Both the position numbers and the translations under genes were made by a program. From RBG-16-66-20 sp036262835 (GTDB lineage: Bacteria > Pseudomonadota > Gammaproteobacteria > Burkholderiales > SG8-39), in NCBI GenBank assembly GCA_036262835.1, contig DATAID010000075.1:1-58735 (forward strand): a stretch of 58,735 nt of DNA, given 5' to 3'. Positions 16,924 through 26,677 of this stretch are shown here, piece by piece. The notes beneath the pieces are model-generated. The model worked only from the letters and a program-made list of their open reading frames with translations. It did not search any database and was not told the origin of the DNA. Each line of letters begins with the position of its first letter. Within the stretch, counting starts at the first letter, position 1.

Positions 16924-18041
16924 TGGCGCTGGATGGCGCGCTGTTCACGCCGCGGCGCCTCGCCGCGAGCCTCGTCGAAGGCGTCGACGCGCCGCTTTTC
17001 ATGCTCGCGCTCGCCCTTTCGGCGCTGGGCCTCGCCACGCTCTACTCGGCGAGCTACGAGCTGCCGGCGCGGGTCACCGCGCAGGTCGCCAACCTGGGCG
17101 TCGCGCTCACCGCCATGTGGCTCGTCTCGCGCATCCCGCCGCAGACGCTGATGCGCTTCGCGCTGCCGGCCTACCTGATCGGCGTGGCGCTCCTCGTCGC
17201 GGTCGCGCTCTACGGCGACACGGTCAACAACGCCAAGCGCTGGCTGCACGTGGGCGTGACGCGCTTCCAGCCCTCCGAGATGATGAAGCTCGCGCTGCCG
17301 CTCGTTCTGGCCTGGTACTTCCACCGGCGCGAGCAGGGGCCGCGCCTGCGCGACTTTGCGCTCGCGACGCTGCTCTTCATCGTGCCCGTGGCGCTCATCG
17401 CCAAGCAGCCCGACCTCGGCACCGCGGTGCTGGTCGCCGCGGTCGGCTTCTACGTGATCTTCTTCGCGGGCCTGGGCTGGAAGGTGCTCGTCACGATGGG
17501 CGTGCTGGGCGCGGCGAGCCTCTTCCCGCTCTGGGGCATGCTGCACGAGTACCAGAGGAATCGCATCCGCACGCTCATCGACCCGAACCAGGACCCGCTC
17601 GGCGCGGGCTATCACACCATCCAGTCCACGATCGCGGTCGGCTCGGGCGGCCTCACCGGCAAGGGCTGGCTGCACGGCACGCAGACGCACCTCGAGTTCA
17701 TCCCCGAGCGGCACACCGACTTCATCTTCGCGGTCTTCTCCGAGGAGTTCGGCCTCGCCGGCAACATGCTCCTCGTCACGCTCTACGCGCTGCTCATCGC
17801 GCGCGGCCTCATGATCGCGGCGAATGCGCCGACCGTGTTCGCGCGCCTGCTCGCCGCCTCGGTCACGCTCATGTTCTTCACCTACGCCTTCGTGAACATG
17901 GGCATGGTGTCCGGAATCCTGCCGGTCGTGGGCGTGCCGCTGCCCTTCATCTCCTACGGCGGGACGGCGCTACTTACGCTCTTCATCGGCATCGGCATCC
18001 TGATGAGCGTGCACCGCCATAGGAGACTGGTGCAGAGTTAG
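16923..18041 (+). CDS. rodA: Peptidoglycan glycosyltransferase RodA (SEDS family)
   Basis: A 372-aa polytopic SEDS polymerase acting with PBP2. Around ten membrane helices are visible, with family motifs NNAKRWLHVG, FQPSEMMKLALPL, AKQPDLGTA with the key Asp, GTQTHLEFIPERHTDFIFAVFSEEFG, and the terminal PLPFISYGGTALL. The reading frame is open far upstream but ATG 16923 gives the normal RodA N-terminus. It is the last gene of the mre operon. The next gene is convergent, 10 bp away, with no hairpin terminator between them. Confidence 0.96.
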   Translation: MALDGALFTPRRLAASLVEGVDAPLFMLALALSALGLATLYSASYELPARVTAQVANLGVALTAMWLVSRIPPQTLMRFALPAYLIGVALLVAVALYGDTVNNAKRWLHVGVTRFQPSEMMKLALPLVLAWYFHRREQGPRLRDFALATLLFIVPVALIAKQPDLGTAVLVAAVGFYVIFFAGLGWKVLVTMGVLGAASLFPLWGMLHEYQRNRIRTLIDPNQDPLGAGYHTIQSTIAVGSGGLTGKGWLHGTQTHLEFIPERHTDFIFAVFSEEFGLAGNMLLVTLYALLIARGLMIAANAPTVFARLLAASVTLMFFTYAFVNMGMVSGILPVVGVPLPFISYGGTALLTLFIGIGILMSVHRHRRLVQS

Positions 18042-18051
18042 CGGCTTTCCC

Positions 18052-18858
18052 TTACTTCGCTGCCTGCGGAAAGGCGGGCAGCTTGCCGATGTCGCGCGGG
18101 TCGTGCTGGATGACGATCGTCGCTTTCAGGTTCGCCGCCATCCGCTTGATGCGATCGAGCGAAGCGAGCGTCTGCGCGCGGTCGAAGTTGAAGACCGGCA
18201 CGCCGTTGCTCTCCCAGTTCTCGTGGAAGTGGGTGAGGTCGCCCATCAGGATCACCGGGCCTTTTTCCTTCAGCTGCACGAGCAGCGACTGGTGGCCGGG
18301 CGTGTGGCCGGGCGTGCGCAGCACCACGACGCTGCCATCGCCGAACACGTCCTTGTCGAGCGAAAGCGCCTCGTACTTTCCGCCGCCTTTGGTCCAGGGC
18401 TCGTAGGCCGCCGCGTTCGCGCCCTGCAGGGGCGGGTTGGCGTTGATGCCGTCCCAGTCGCCTTTGCCGACGAGCAAGGTCGCGCCGGCGAAGTTCTTCA
18501 GCTGGCCGGTGTGATCGCCGTGGAAGTGGCTGACGCCGACGTATTTCACCTGCTCGGGCGTCACGTTCACTTCCTTCAGCCGCTCGACGATGCCGACTTT
18601 CGGCGCGTTCGGATTGGAGCCCGGCGCAAAGCCCGTGTCCCAGACCAGGTAGTCCGTTCCGTGCTTGATCAGGTAGCAGCTGAAAGTGAAGGTGAGGACG
18701 AAATCCTTGCGGTAGGCGTGCGTGTCGGACCAGCGCTCGCCCACGGCGGTCGGCTTTGCGCCCGTGCCGCAATCGATGCGCGTGAGCGTCACTTCGGCCT
18801 GCCCGAACGCCGCCCTCGCGACGAGTAGCAGGGCGGCCAGCATTGAAATCCTCTTCAT
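18052..18858 (-). CDS. Secreted metallo-beta-lactamase-fold hydrolase
   Basis: A 268-aa protein with a signal peptide (MKRISMLAALLLVARAAFG) and the binuclear zinc motif HxHxDH in SHFHGDHTG, a downstream His in TPGHTPGHQ, Asp in MGDLTH and a late His in VIQHDPRD. This set is typical of the lactonase/glyoxalase-II-like branch, including N-acyl homoserine lactonases, but substrate cannot be decided. An export signal points to the periplasm. It is transcribed divergently from aceA, 249 bp away. Confidence 0.85.
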   Translation of the reverse strand: MKRISMLAALLLVARAAFGQAEVTLTRIDCGTGAKPTAVGERWSDTHAYRKDFVLTFTFSCYLIKHGTDYLVWDTGFAPGSNPNAPKVGIVERLKEVNVTPEQVKYVGVSHFHGDHTGQLKNFAGATLLVGKGDWDGINANPPLQGANAAAYEPWTKGGGKYEALSLDKDVFGDGSVVVLRTPGHTPGHQSLLVQLKEKGPVILMGDLTHFHENWESNGVPVFNFDRAQTLASLDRIKRMAANLKATIVIQHDPRDIGKLPAFPQAAK

Positions 18859-19107
18859 CGTTTTCTCCCTTGTGCAAAGCGAACGCGAAGTTTGCCTTTG
18901 TTGCGCACAAAACGCCCGATATTGCGTAGCAGCACGATTTTGAAATTCTACTTCGCATGATGAAATGCTGTTAACTTAACATCCTGTAAATGCTTGTTTT
19001 TCATGACCCTGAAAACGTCCACTCGGATTATTGCTCTGCATCATGCACAAACGTAAAGTGCTTCCAATTCAAGTCCCTGCGTCCACCACATTTCACAAGG
19101 AGAAACC
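18859..19107. promoter_or_regulatory. Control region between the MBL gene and aceA, with a 13-bp palindrome
   Basis: This is the longest non-coding stretch in the window and is clearly AT-richer than its surroundings. It carries a perfect inverted repeat, TGTTAA-C-TTAACA, at 18969-18981, and further upstream TTTGT-TGCGC-ACAAA near 18898-18912. A weak promoter-like pair TTGCTC (19031-19036) and TAAAGT (19054-19059), spaced 17 bp, would serve aceA. AAGGAG precedes the aceA ATG. Regulation by carbon source through one of the repeats is an inference. Confidence 0.45.
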
Positions 19108-20417
<1,310 letters not shown>

Positions 20418-20421
<4 letters not shown>

Positions 20422-20990
20422 AAAAGGCCCGCGACCGATTCGCGCAGGGCCGTCAGCGGCACGAGCAGCAGGATCAGCACGAGCAGCAGCACCGCCGGTG
20501 ACATGTCGACGTGGGCGATCGGCGGCACGAACCGGCGGATCGGCCTGAGCAGCGGCCGCGTCATCGTGTCGAGCACGTATTGCACCGGCGTGTGCGGGTT
20601 CACCCACGAGAGCACCGCCATGAAGATGAGCACGAAGATGAGGATCTGCACGCTGTAGAGGATCAGGTCCACGAAGGACTGGGCGAACAGGATCCCGGCG
20701 GCGATGCCCGGCGCCGAGGAAAGATCGCGGCCCGAGAGCGTGGCGAGCACCGCCAGGATGACCGCCTGCAGCAGCCACGCGCAGATCCAGCTCGCGAGGT
20801 CGAGCCCGAAGAGCGAGGGAATCACGCGCCGCGCCGGCATCACCATCCAGCTCGTGGTCGCGAGCACGAATTCGCCGAACTGGTTGCGAAAGGGCACGCG
20901 CAGCCACTGGAAGTAGAAGCGCAGCAGGAACATGAAGACGAAGAAAATGCCCACGTAGCGCACCACGATGCCGAGCATTTCACCGAGCAT
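20418..20990 (-). CDS. yggT: YggT-family membrane protein
   Basis: A 190-aa inner-membrane protein with two copies of the YggT repeat: the first around residues 5-60 containing FQWLRVPFRNQFGEFV, the second around 95-150 with MAVLSWVNPHTPVQYVL and RPLLRPIRRFVPP. Four to five membrane helices are apparent. In many proteobacteria yggT follows yggS and proC, as here. Function is not established; a role in osmotic tolerance has been suggested for E. coli YggT. Confidence 0.9.
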
Positions 20991-21007
20991 TGGCGCTGGT
21001 CTCCTCT

Positions 21008-21820
21008 TTAATCCTTGCCGAACGCATCGCCGATCTCCGCGCCCCGGCGGCTCGCCGCCTCGACTGCCTTTTTGAAGCGCTCTGCCATCTGTTCCTTTTC
21101 AAAAACCTCCAGGGCCGCCTGCGTCGTCCCGCCCCTGGAGGTGACGCGCTCGCGCAGCGTCGCGGGCGTTTCCTTGCTCTGCGCGGCGAGCATCGCCGAG
21201 CCCAGCACGGCTTCTATCGCCAGTTTTTGTGATGTTTCAGTAGATAAACCCAAAGAAACACCGGCTGCAGCCAATTGCTCGATGAACCAGAACACATAGG
21301 CCGGGCTGCTCGCCGAGACCGCAGTCACCGGATCGAGCAGCGCCTCGTCCTTCACCCACACCGTCTTGCCGACCGCGCCGAGGATGCGCTCGGCGCTCTT
21401 CTTCGCGGCGGCGCCGACGCCCGCCGGCGCATAAAGGCCCGCGATGCCGGCGCCGATCAGCGCCGGCGTATTGGGCATGACGCGCACCATGTCGCGGTAG
21501 CCGCCCAGCCAGCGCGACAGGTCGGCGAGCCGGATGCCCGCGGCGATCGTCACGACGAGCTGGCGCCTGAGCAGCGGCGCGAGCGCGAGCGCCGCCTCGC
21601 GCATCTGCTGGGGCTTGACCGCGAGCACGACGACCTGCATGCCGGCGAGCGATTTGTCGTCGCTCTTCGCGAAGGTTTTCACGCGCAGCCTGGCGATCCG
21701 CCTGCGCGCCGCGGCGTCGGGCTCGACCACGTGCAGGTCGGCCGCCTTCTGCCCCCGCTTGATGAGGCCGCCCGCGAGCGCCGTGGCCATGTTGCCGCCC
21801 CCGATGAAAACGATCTTCAT
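21008..21820 (-). CDS. proC: Pyrroline-5-carboxylate reductase
   Basis: A 270-aa enzyme completing proline synthesis by NAD(P)H reduction of P5C. The N-terminal Rossmann loop IGGGNMATALAGGL, the PNTPALIGAGIAG motif and the C-terminal TSRGGTTQAALEVFE signature are intact. ATG 21820 is preferred over the in-frame GTG three codons upstream. The segment 21195-21290 uses unusually AT-ending codons (for example around LSTETSQKLA) compared with the rest of the gene. Confidence 0.96.
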   Translation of the reverse strand: MKIVFIGGGNMATALAGGLIKRGQKAADLHVVEPDAAARRRIARLRVKTFAKSDDKSLAGMQVVVLAVKPQQMREAALALAPLLRRQLVVTIAAGIRLADLSRWLGGYRDMVRVMPNTPALIGAGIAGLYAPAGVGAAAKKSAERILGAVGKTVWVKDEALLDPVTAVSASSPAYVFWFIEQLAAAGVSLGLSTETSQKLAIEAVLGSAMLAAQSKETPATLRERVTSRGGTTQAALEVFEKEQMAERFKKAVEAASRRGAEIGDAFGKD

Positions 21821-21839
21821 GGCTCGCACTCGTGCTCGG

Positions 21840-22526
21840 TCACGCGGCGTCCCTGACCTGATTTCTCGCGCCGAAAATCGCCGTGCCGACGCGCACCATC
21901 GTCGCGCCTTCGGCGATCGCGAGCTCCAGGTCGTCCGACATGCCGACCGAGAGCGTGTCGACCTGGAAGCGCGGCTTCAGGTTCTCGTAGAGCTCCTTCA
22001 GCTCGTGGTAGCGCGCCCGGTCCGCGCCGGGCTCCGGAACGGCCATGAGGCCGCGCACCCGCAAGCGCGGCAGGCTCTTGATGTTTTCCACCAGAGTCAG
22101 AACCGCCTCGGGAGCGACGCCGCTCTTGGATGCTTCGCCCGAAACGTTGACCTGGACCAGCACGTTGAGCGGCGGCAGGTTGCCCGAGCGCTGGCCGGAG
22201 AGCCGGCGCGCGAGCTTCTCGCTGTCGACGGTGTGCACCCAGGCGAAACGTCCGGCGGCAACGCGCGTCTTGTTCGATTGAAGCGGGCCGATCAGGTGCC
22301 ATTCGATCGGCTTGTCGCGCAGCGCCTCGATCTTCTCGGCCGCTTCCTGGACGTAGTTCTCGCCGAAAGCACGCTGGCCGGCGGCGTACGCCTCCTCGAT
22401 GCGCTCCGGCGGATGGGTCTTGGAAACCGCCAAAAGCGTCACGCTTTCCGGGCGACGTCCGGCCGCGGCCGCAGCGCGTGCAATGCGGTCCTTTACGGCT
22501 TGCAAGTTGTCGTGGATAGACCGCAT
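21840..22526 (-). CDS. yggS: PLP homeostasis protein (YggS/PROSC family)
   Basis: A 228-aa PLP-binding protein with an alanine-racemase-like barrel. The PLP Lys lies in LLAVSKTHP near residue 36, and FGENYVQEA, WHLIGPLQSNK and the phosphate-binding GMSDDLELAI are typical. It buffers free PLP and affects amino-acid pools. It heads the yggS-proC-yggT operon, only 32 bp from divergent pilT; a TACAAT element (22557-22552) may be its -10. Confidence 0.95.
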   Translation of the reverse strand: MRSIHDNLQAVKDRIARAAAAAGRRPESVTLLAVSKTHPPERIEEAYAAGQRAFGENYVQEAAEKIEALRDKPIEWHLIGPLQSNKTRVAAGRFAWVHTVDSEKLARRLSGQRSGNLPPLNVLVQVNVSGEASKSGVAPEAVLTLVENIKSLPRLRVRGLMAVPEPGADRARYHELKELYENLKPRFQVDTLSVGMSDDLELAIAEGATMVRVGTAIFGARNQVRDAA

Positions 22527-22558
22527 ACTCTCGCCACTCAGCCTCGCGGGGGATTGTA

Positions 22559-23602
22559 ATGGATCTCACTGAATTGCTTGCGTTTGTGGTCAAGAACAAG
22601 GCCTCCGACCTGCACCTGTCGTCGGGCTTGCCGCCGATGATCCGAGTGCACGGCGACATCCGCCGCATCAACGTGCCGCCGATGGAGCACAAGGACGTGC
22701 ACTCGATGGTGTACGACATCATGAACGACGGGCAGCGCAAGTTCTACGAGGAAAACCTCGAGTGCGACTTCTCGTTCGCGGTGCCGAACCTCGCGCGCTT
22801 CCGGGTGAACGCGTTCGTGCAGAACCGCGGCGCCGCCGCCGTGATGCGGACGATTCCCTCGAAGATCCTCTCGCTCGAGGATCTCAAGTGCCCGAAGATA
22901 TTCAAGGACATCTCCGAGTACCCGCGCGGCATCGTGCTCGTCACGGGACCGACCGGCTCGGGCAAGTCGACCACGCTCGCCGGCATGATCAACCACATCA
23001 ACGAGAACGAGCAGGGCCATATCCTCACCATCGAGGACCCGATCGAGTTCGTGCACGAGTCGAAGAAGTGCCTGATCAACCAGCGCGAGGTCGGACCGCA
23101 TACGCTGTCCTTCTCCAACGCGCTGCGCAGCGCGCTGCGGGAAGACCCGGACGCGATCCTCGTGGGCGAGATGCGCGACCTGGAGACGATCCGCCTCGCG
23201 CTCTCGGGCGCGGAAACGGGCCACCTCGTGTTCGGCACCCTGCATACGTCCTCGGCCGCCAAGACGATCGACCGGATCGTCGACGTGTTCCCGGCGGCGG
23301 AAAAGGAGATGGTGCGCGCGATGCTCTCGGAGTCGCTGCGCGCGGTGATCTCGCAGACGCTGCTCAAGACCAAGGACGGCAACGGCCGTGTCGCCGCGCA
23401 CGAGATCATGATCGGCACGCCGGCAATCCGGAACCTGATCCGCGAGAACAAGATCGCGCAGATGTACTCGGCGATCCAGACCGGCGCGCAGATCGGCATG
23501 CAGACGCTCGACCAGAACCTCACGGATCTGGTCAAGCGCAACATCGTCTCGATGGCCGAGGCGCGCGGCAAGGCGGCAAATAAAGATAACTTCGCAGGCT
23601 AA
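22559..23602 (+). CDS. pilT: Type IV pilus retraction ATPase PilT
   Basis: A 347-aa hexameric motor that depolymerises type IV pili. Walker A GPTGSGKST lies near residue 131, the Asp box in ILTIEDPIEFVH, the Walker B region LVGEMRDLETI with the following His box TGHLVFGTLHT, and the C-terminal AIRNLIRE motif needed for retraction. A GGGGGAT site precedes the ATG. pilU follows 15 bp later. The pilus structural genes are not in this window. Confidence 0.98.
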   Translation: MDLTELLAFVVKNKASDLHLSSGLPPMIRVHGDIRRINVPPMEHKDVHSMVYDIMNDGQRKFYEENLECDFSFAVPNLARFRVNAFVQNRGAAAVMRTIPSKILSLEDLKCPKIFKDISEYPRGIVLVTGPTGSGKSTTLAGMINHINENEQGHILTIEDPIEFVHESKKCLINQREVGPHTLSFSNALRSALREDPDAILVGEMRDLETIRLALSGAETGHLVFGTLHTSSAAKTIDRIVDVFPAAEKEMVRAMLSESLRAVISQTLLKTKDGNGRVAAHEIMIGTPAIRNLIRENKIAQMYSAIQTGAQIGMQTLDQNLTDLVKRNIVSMAEARGKAANKDNFAG

Positions 23603-23617
23603 GGGCGGAGGCGACCC

Positions 23618-24754
23618 ATGGAACGAGAACAGGCAGTCAAATTCATGTACGACCTGCTTCGCGCGCTGATCGCGAAGAAAGGCTCGGACCTCTTCATCAC
23701 CGCGGGCTTCCCGCCGGCGATGAAGATCGACTCGAAGATGACCCCGGTGTCGCAGACCGCGCTCACCGGCCAGCACTCGGCGATGCTCGCGCGCGCGATC
23801 ATGAACGACAAGCAGGCGGCCGAGTTCGAGGCGAAGAAGGAGTGCAACTTCGCCATCGCGCCGGCCGGCATCGGCCGCTTCCGCGTCAACTGCTTCATCC
23901 AGCAGGGCCAGGTCGGCATGGTGCTGCGCGTGATCACCACCTCGATCCCGAACTTCGAGGACCTGAAGCTGCCGCCGGTGCTGAAGGACGTGGCGATGAC
24001 CAAGCGCGGCCTGGTGCTCTTTGTCGGCGGCACCGGCTCGGGCAAGTCGACCTCGCTTGCGGCGATGCTCGGCTACCGCAACGAGAACTCGCACGGCCAC
24101 ATCATCACGATCGAGGACCCGGTCGAGTACGTGCACCCGCACAAGAACTGCATGATCACGCAGCGCGAGGTCGGCGTGGACACCGACTCGTGGGAGGCGG
24201 CGCTCAAGAACACGCTGCGCCAGGCGCCCGACGTGATCCTGATCGGCGAGATCCGCGACATGGAGGTCATGGAGCACGCGGTCGCGTTCGCTGAAACCGG
24301 CCACCTCGCGCTCGGCACGCTGCACGCGAACAACTCCAACCAGGCGATGGACCGGATCATCAACTTCTTCCCGGAAGCGCGCCGGCACCAGCTGCTGATG
24401 GACCTGTCGTTGAACCTCAAGGCGGTGGTCTCGCAGCGCCTGATCCCGCTTCGCGAAGGCAAGGGCCGGGCCGCCGCGGTGGAAGTGCTGCTCAATTCGC
24501 CGCTCATTTCCGACCTCATCTTCAAGGGCGAGATCCACGGCATCAAGGAAATCATGAAGAAGTCGCGGGAGCTCGGCATGCAGACCTTCGACCAGGCGCT
24601 GTTCGACCTGTACGAGGCCGGCCGCATCAGCTACGAGGATGCGCTGCGCTTCGCCGATTCCACCAACGAAGTCCGCCTCAACATCAAGCTGCACGGCAAG
24701 GAGATGAAGGGCAAGGACCTCACCAAGGGCATCGAGCACCTCGATATCGTCTGA
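23618..24754 (+). CDS. pilU: PilT-dependent retraction ATPase PilU
   Basis: A 378-aa paralogue of PilT with Walker A GGTGSGKST near residue 138, the Asp box IITIEDPVEYVHP, and Walker B region LIGEIRDMEVM. It differs from PilT in the segment corresponding to AIRNLIRE (SDLIFKGEIHGIKEIM) and has a longer C-terminal tail, as expected for PilU. It supports high-force retraction together with PilT. A strong intrinsic terminator lies directly after it. Confidence 0.97.
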   Translation: MEREQAVKFMYDLLRALIAKKGSDLFITAGFPPAMKIDSKMTPVSQTALTGQHSAMLARAIMNDKQAAEFEAKKECNFAIAPAGIGRFRVNCFIQQGQVGMVLRVITTSIPNFEDLKLPPVLKDVAMTKRGLVLFVGGTGSGKSTSLAAMLGYRNENSHGHIITIEDPVEYVHPHKNCMITQREVGVDTDSWEAALKNTLRQAPDVILIGEIRDMEVMEHAVAFAETGHLALGTLHANNSNQAMDRIINFFPEARRHQLLMDLSLNLKAVVSQRLIPLREGKGRAAAVEVLLNSPLISDLIFKGEIHGIKEIMKKSRELGMQTFDQALFDLYEAGRISYEDALRFADSTNEVRLNIKLHGKEMKGKDLTKGIEHLDIV

Positions 24755-24775
24755 ACGGCTCTGGAGACCGAGGAC

Positions 24776-24805
24776 AAAGGGCCGCGCAAGCGGCCCTTTT
24801 TTATT
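24776..24805 (+). terminator. Rho-independent terminator after pilU
   Basis: A perfect stem GGGCCGC (24779-24785) / GCGGCCC (24790-24796) closes a GCAA tetraloop and can be extended by three A-T pairs. A T-rich run follows (24797-24805). The next gene's ATG is at 24806, directly behind the T-run, so the hairpin also occupies the 5' leader of that gene. Confidence 0.9.
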
Positions 24806-25174
24806 ATGGACCGACTCTTCTTTACGCTCGCCGGCCTCTCCGCCCTCCTCGGGGTGGCGCTCGGCGCCTTCGCCGCGCACGGCCTGAAAGAGCGGCTCGC
24901 CCCCGAGTTGCTCGCCACCTTCGAGGTCGGCGTGCGCTACCAGATGTATCACGCGTTCGCCCTGGTCGCGGTCGCCTGGGCCTGCACCCGCTGGCCCGGA
25001 ACGGTCGTGAACGTAGCCGGCTGGCTCTTCCTTGCCGGAACGATCCTATTTTCTGGCAGCCTCTACGTCCTCGCGCTCACCGGCGCGCGCTGGCTTGGCG
25101 CCCTGGCGCCGATCGGCGGCCTCGCCTTCCTCGGTGGATGGGCGTGCCTCGCCTGGAGCGCGTGGAAAGGATGA
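24806..25174 (+). CDS. DUF423 (YgdD family) membrane protein
   Basis: A 122-aa protein with four membrane helices and the family motifs ALGAFAAHGLKERL at the N-terminus, YQMYHAFALV in the middle and the FSGSLYVLALTG segment. Function is unknown. Its ATG lies directly after the pilU terminator T-run, and no ribosome site is visible, so expression must come from read-through or a promoter inside the terminator region. A small monooxygenase-fold gene follows 31 bp downstream. Confidence 0.85.
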   Translation: MDRLFFTLAGLSALLGVALGAFAAHGLKERLAPELLATFEVGVRYQMYHAFALVAVAWACTRWPGTVVNVAGWLFLAGTILFSGSLYVLALTGARWLGALAPIGGLAFLGGWACLAWSAWKG

Positions 25175-25205
25175 CTGCATAATGGATTCTCAAGGAGCAA
25201 AAGCC

Positions 25206-25511
25206 ATGATGGTCACCGTTTTCCGCTCGCGCGTCCGGCCCGAGCTCAAGGACGAGTACGTCGCGTGGGCGACGCGCATGAACGAGCTCGCGAAGACGAT
25301 GCCCGGCTACGTCTCGCACAAGGGCTTCGCCGCCGAGGACGGCGAGCGCTGCACCATCGTGGAATTCGAGTCGGAGGAAGCGCACCGCGGCTGGGCCGAG
25401 CACCCCGAGCACCGCGAGGCGCAGAAGCTCGGCCGCCAGAAGTTCTACCTCGAGTACAGCATCCACATCTGCAAGGCGGTGCGCTCGAACCGCTTCAAGG
25501 GCGCCGGTTAG
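25206..25511 (+). CDS. Antibiotic biosynthesis monooxygenase (ABM) domain protein
   Basis: A 101-aa ferredoxin-like fold protein with MVTVFRSRVRPELKDEY at the start, PGYVSHKGFAAEDGER in the middle and VEFESEEAHRGWAEHPEHREAQ, all typical of the ABM/quinol-monooxygenase superfamily. The start at 25206 is set by AAGGAG eight bases upstream; an in-frame ATG at 25182 lacks a site. The substrate is unknown, and many such proteins have no proven oxygenase activity. Its last 17 bp overlap the convergent methyltransferase. Confidence 0.75.
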   Translation: MMVTVFRSRVRPELKDEYVAWATRMNELAKTMPGYVSHKGFAAEDGERCTIVEFESEEAHRGWAEHPEHREAQKLGRQKFYLEYSIHICKAVRSNRFKGAG

Positions 25512-26634
25512 AACCGGCCACGATCCTGAACTCGTAGAGGCGGCATTCGAGCGCGCCGTTGTAGAGCGGCACCCGGCGCGCGGCCTCGAGCCGGATCATC
25601 CTGGCGAGGCGCAGGTCGGCCGTGAAGAAGTGGCAGCGCCAGCCGGCGAAGCGCTTCTTTAGCGCGTTGCCGAGCATCGGGTAAAAGCGCGCCAGCTCCT
25701 CGCTCGAGCCGATTCGCTCGCCGTAGGGCGGATTCGCGATCATGACGCCCGAGTCCGCCGGCGCCGAGCGCTCGAGCACGTCCGCGCGCTCGAGCCTCAC
25801 CCAGCGTTCCACGCCCGCCGCGGCGAGCGTTCTTTTGGCTTCGGTAAGGGCGCGCGGGTCATTGTCGCTGCCGAAGAGTTGAAGGGTTTTTGGCGGGTCC
25901 GGATGTTTCGCTTCCCTTTTTATTTTTTCCCAGAGGGAGGCGTCGAAAGCCTTCAATTTCTCAAAACCGAAATTCCGGTTCGCCCCGGGCGCCCTGCCCC
26001 TCGCCATCGCAGCGGCCTCGGCGAGGATCGTGCCGCCGCCGCACATCGGATCGAGGAACGGCTCCTCCGGCTTCCATCCCGAGAGCAGGACGAGGCCGGC
26101 GGCGAGGTTCTCGCGCAGCGGCGCCTCGGTGCGCCCGGAGCGCCAGCCGCGCTTGAAGAGCGGCTCGCCCGAGGTATCCAGGTAGAGCGCGCCCCTCGCT
26201 TCCTCGAGGAAGGCGTGGATGCGTACCTCGGGCGCGGCGCGATCCACGCTCGGCCGCCGGCCCGTCTCGTCGCGAAAACGGTCGCACACCGCGTCCTTGA
26301 TGCGCAGCGTGGCGAAATCGAGGCTCTTCAGCGGGCTTTTCTGCGCGGAAACCGCGACGCGAATCGTCCTTTCCACGTCGAATTTCTTCTTCCAGTCCAG
26401 GGCGCGCGCGGCTTCATAGAGGTCATGCTCGTTGCGGTACTGCAGCTCGGCGACCCGCCACAAGATGCGGGACGCGATGCGCGAGCGCAGGTTGGCGCCA
26501 TAGCAGGCGCTCCAGCCGCCGGCGAACGCGACGCCGCCCGGCACCACGCGAGCATCTGTCGCGCCGAGCGAGGCGAGCTCCTGGGCGAGCAGCGCCTCGA
26601 GGCCTCGCGGCGAGGTGGCAAAGAAGAATTCCAT
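25495..26634 (-). CDS. THUMP-domain RNA methyltransferase, RlmL-like
   Basis: A 379-aa SAM-dependent enzyme. An N-terminal ferredoxin-like/THUMP part (FFFATSPRGLEALLAQEL, then residues about 45-155) precedes the UPF0020 methyltransferase with DPMCGGGTILAEAA and motif IV NPPYGERIG. It corresponds to the RlmL half of E. coli RlmKL, which makes m2G2445 in 23S rRNA; no RlmK domain is fused. Start ATG 26634 fits the family. A low-GC, Lys/Phe-rich insert falls at 25850-25980. Confidence 0.88.
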   Translation of the reverse strand: MEFFFATSPRGLEALLAQELASLGATDARVVPGGVAFAGGWSACYGANLRSRIASRILWRVAELQYRNEHDLYEAARALDWKKKFDVERTIRVAVSAQKSPLKSLDFATLRIKDAVCDRFRDETGRRPSVDRAAPEVRIHAFLEEARGALYLDTSGEPLFKRGWRSGRTEAPLRENLAAGLVLLSGWKPEEPFLDPMCGGGTILAEAAAMARGRAPGANRNFGFEKLKAFDASLWEKIKREAKHPDPPKTLQLFGSDNDPRALTEAKRTLAAAGVERWVRLERADVLERSAPADSGVMIANPPYGERIGSSEELARFYPMLGNALKKRFAGWRCHFFTADLRLARMIRLEAARRVPLYNGALECRLYEFRIVAGSNRRP

Positions 26635-26677
26635 GGCGTTGACGCGGGCCGAAGGGCGGCGCGAGGATAACAGAACC

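Noticed and set aside
22538..24952. 804-codon minus-strand open frame opposite pilT-pilU
   Set aside because: Shadow frame created by third-position GC bias; both pilus ATPases are intact on the plus strand.
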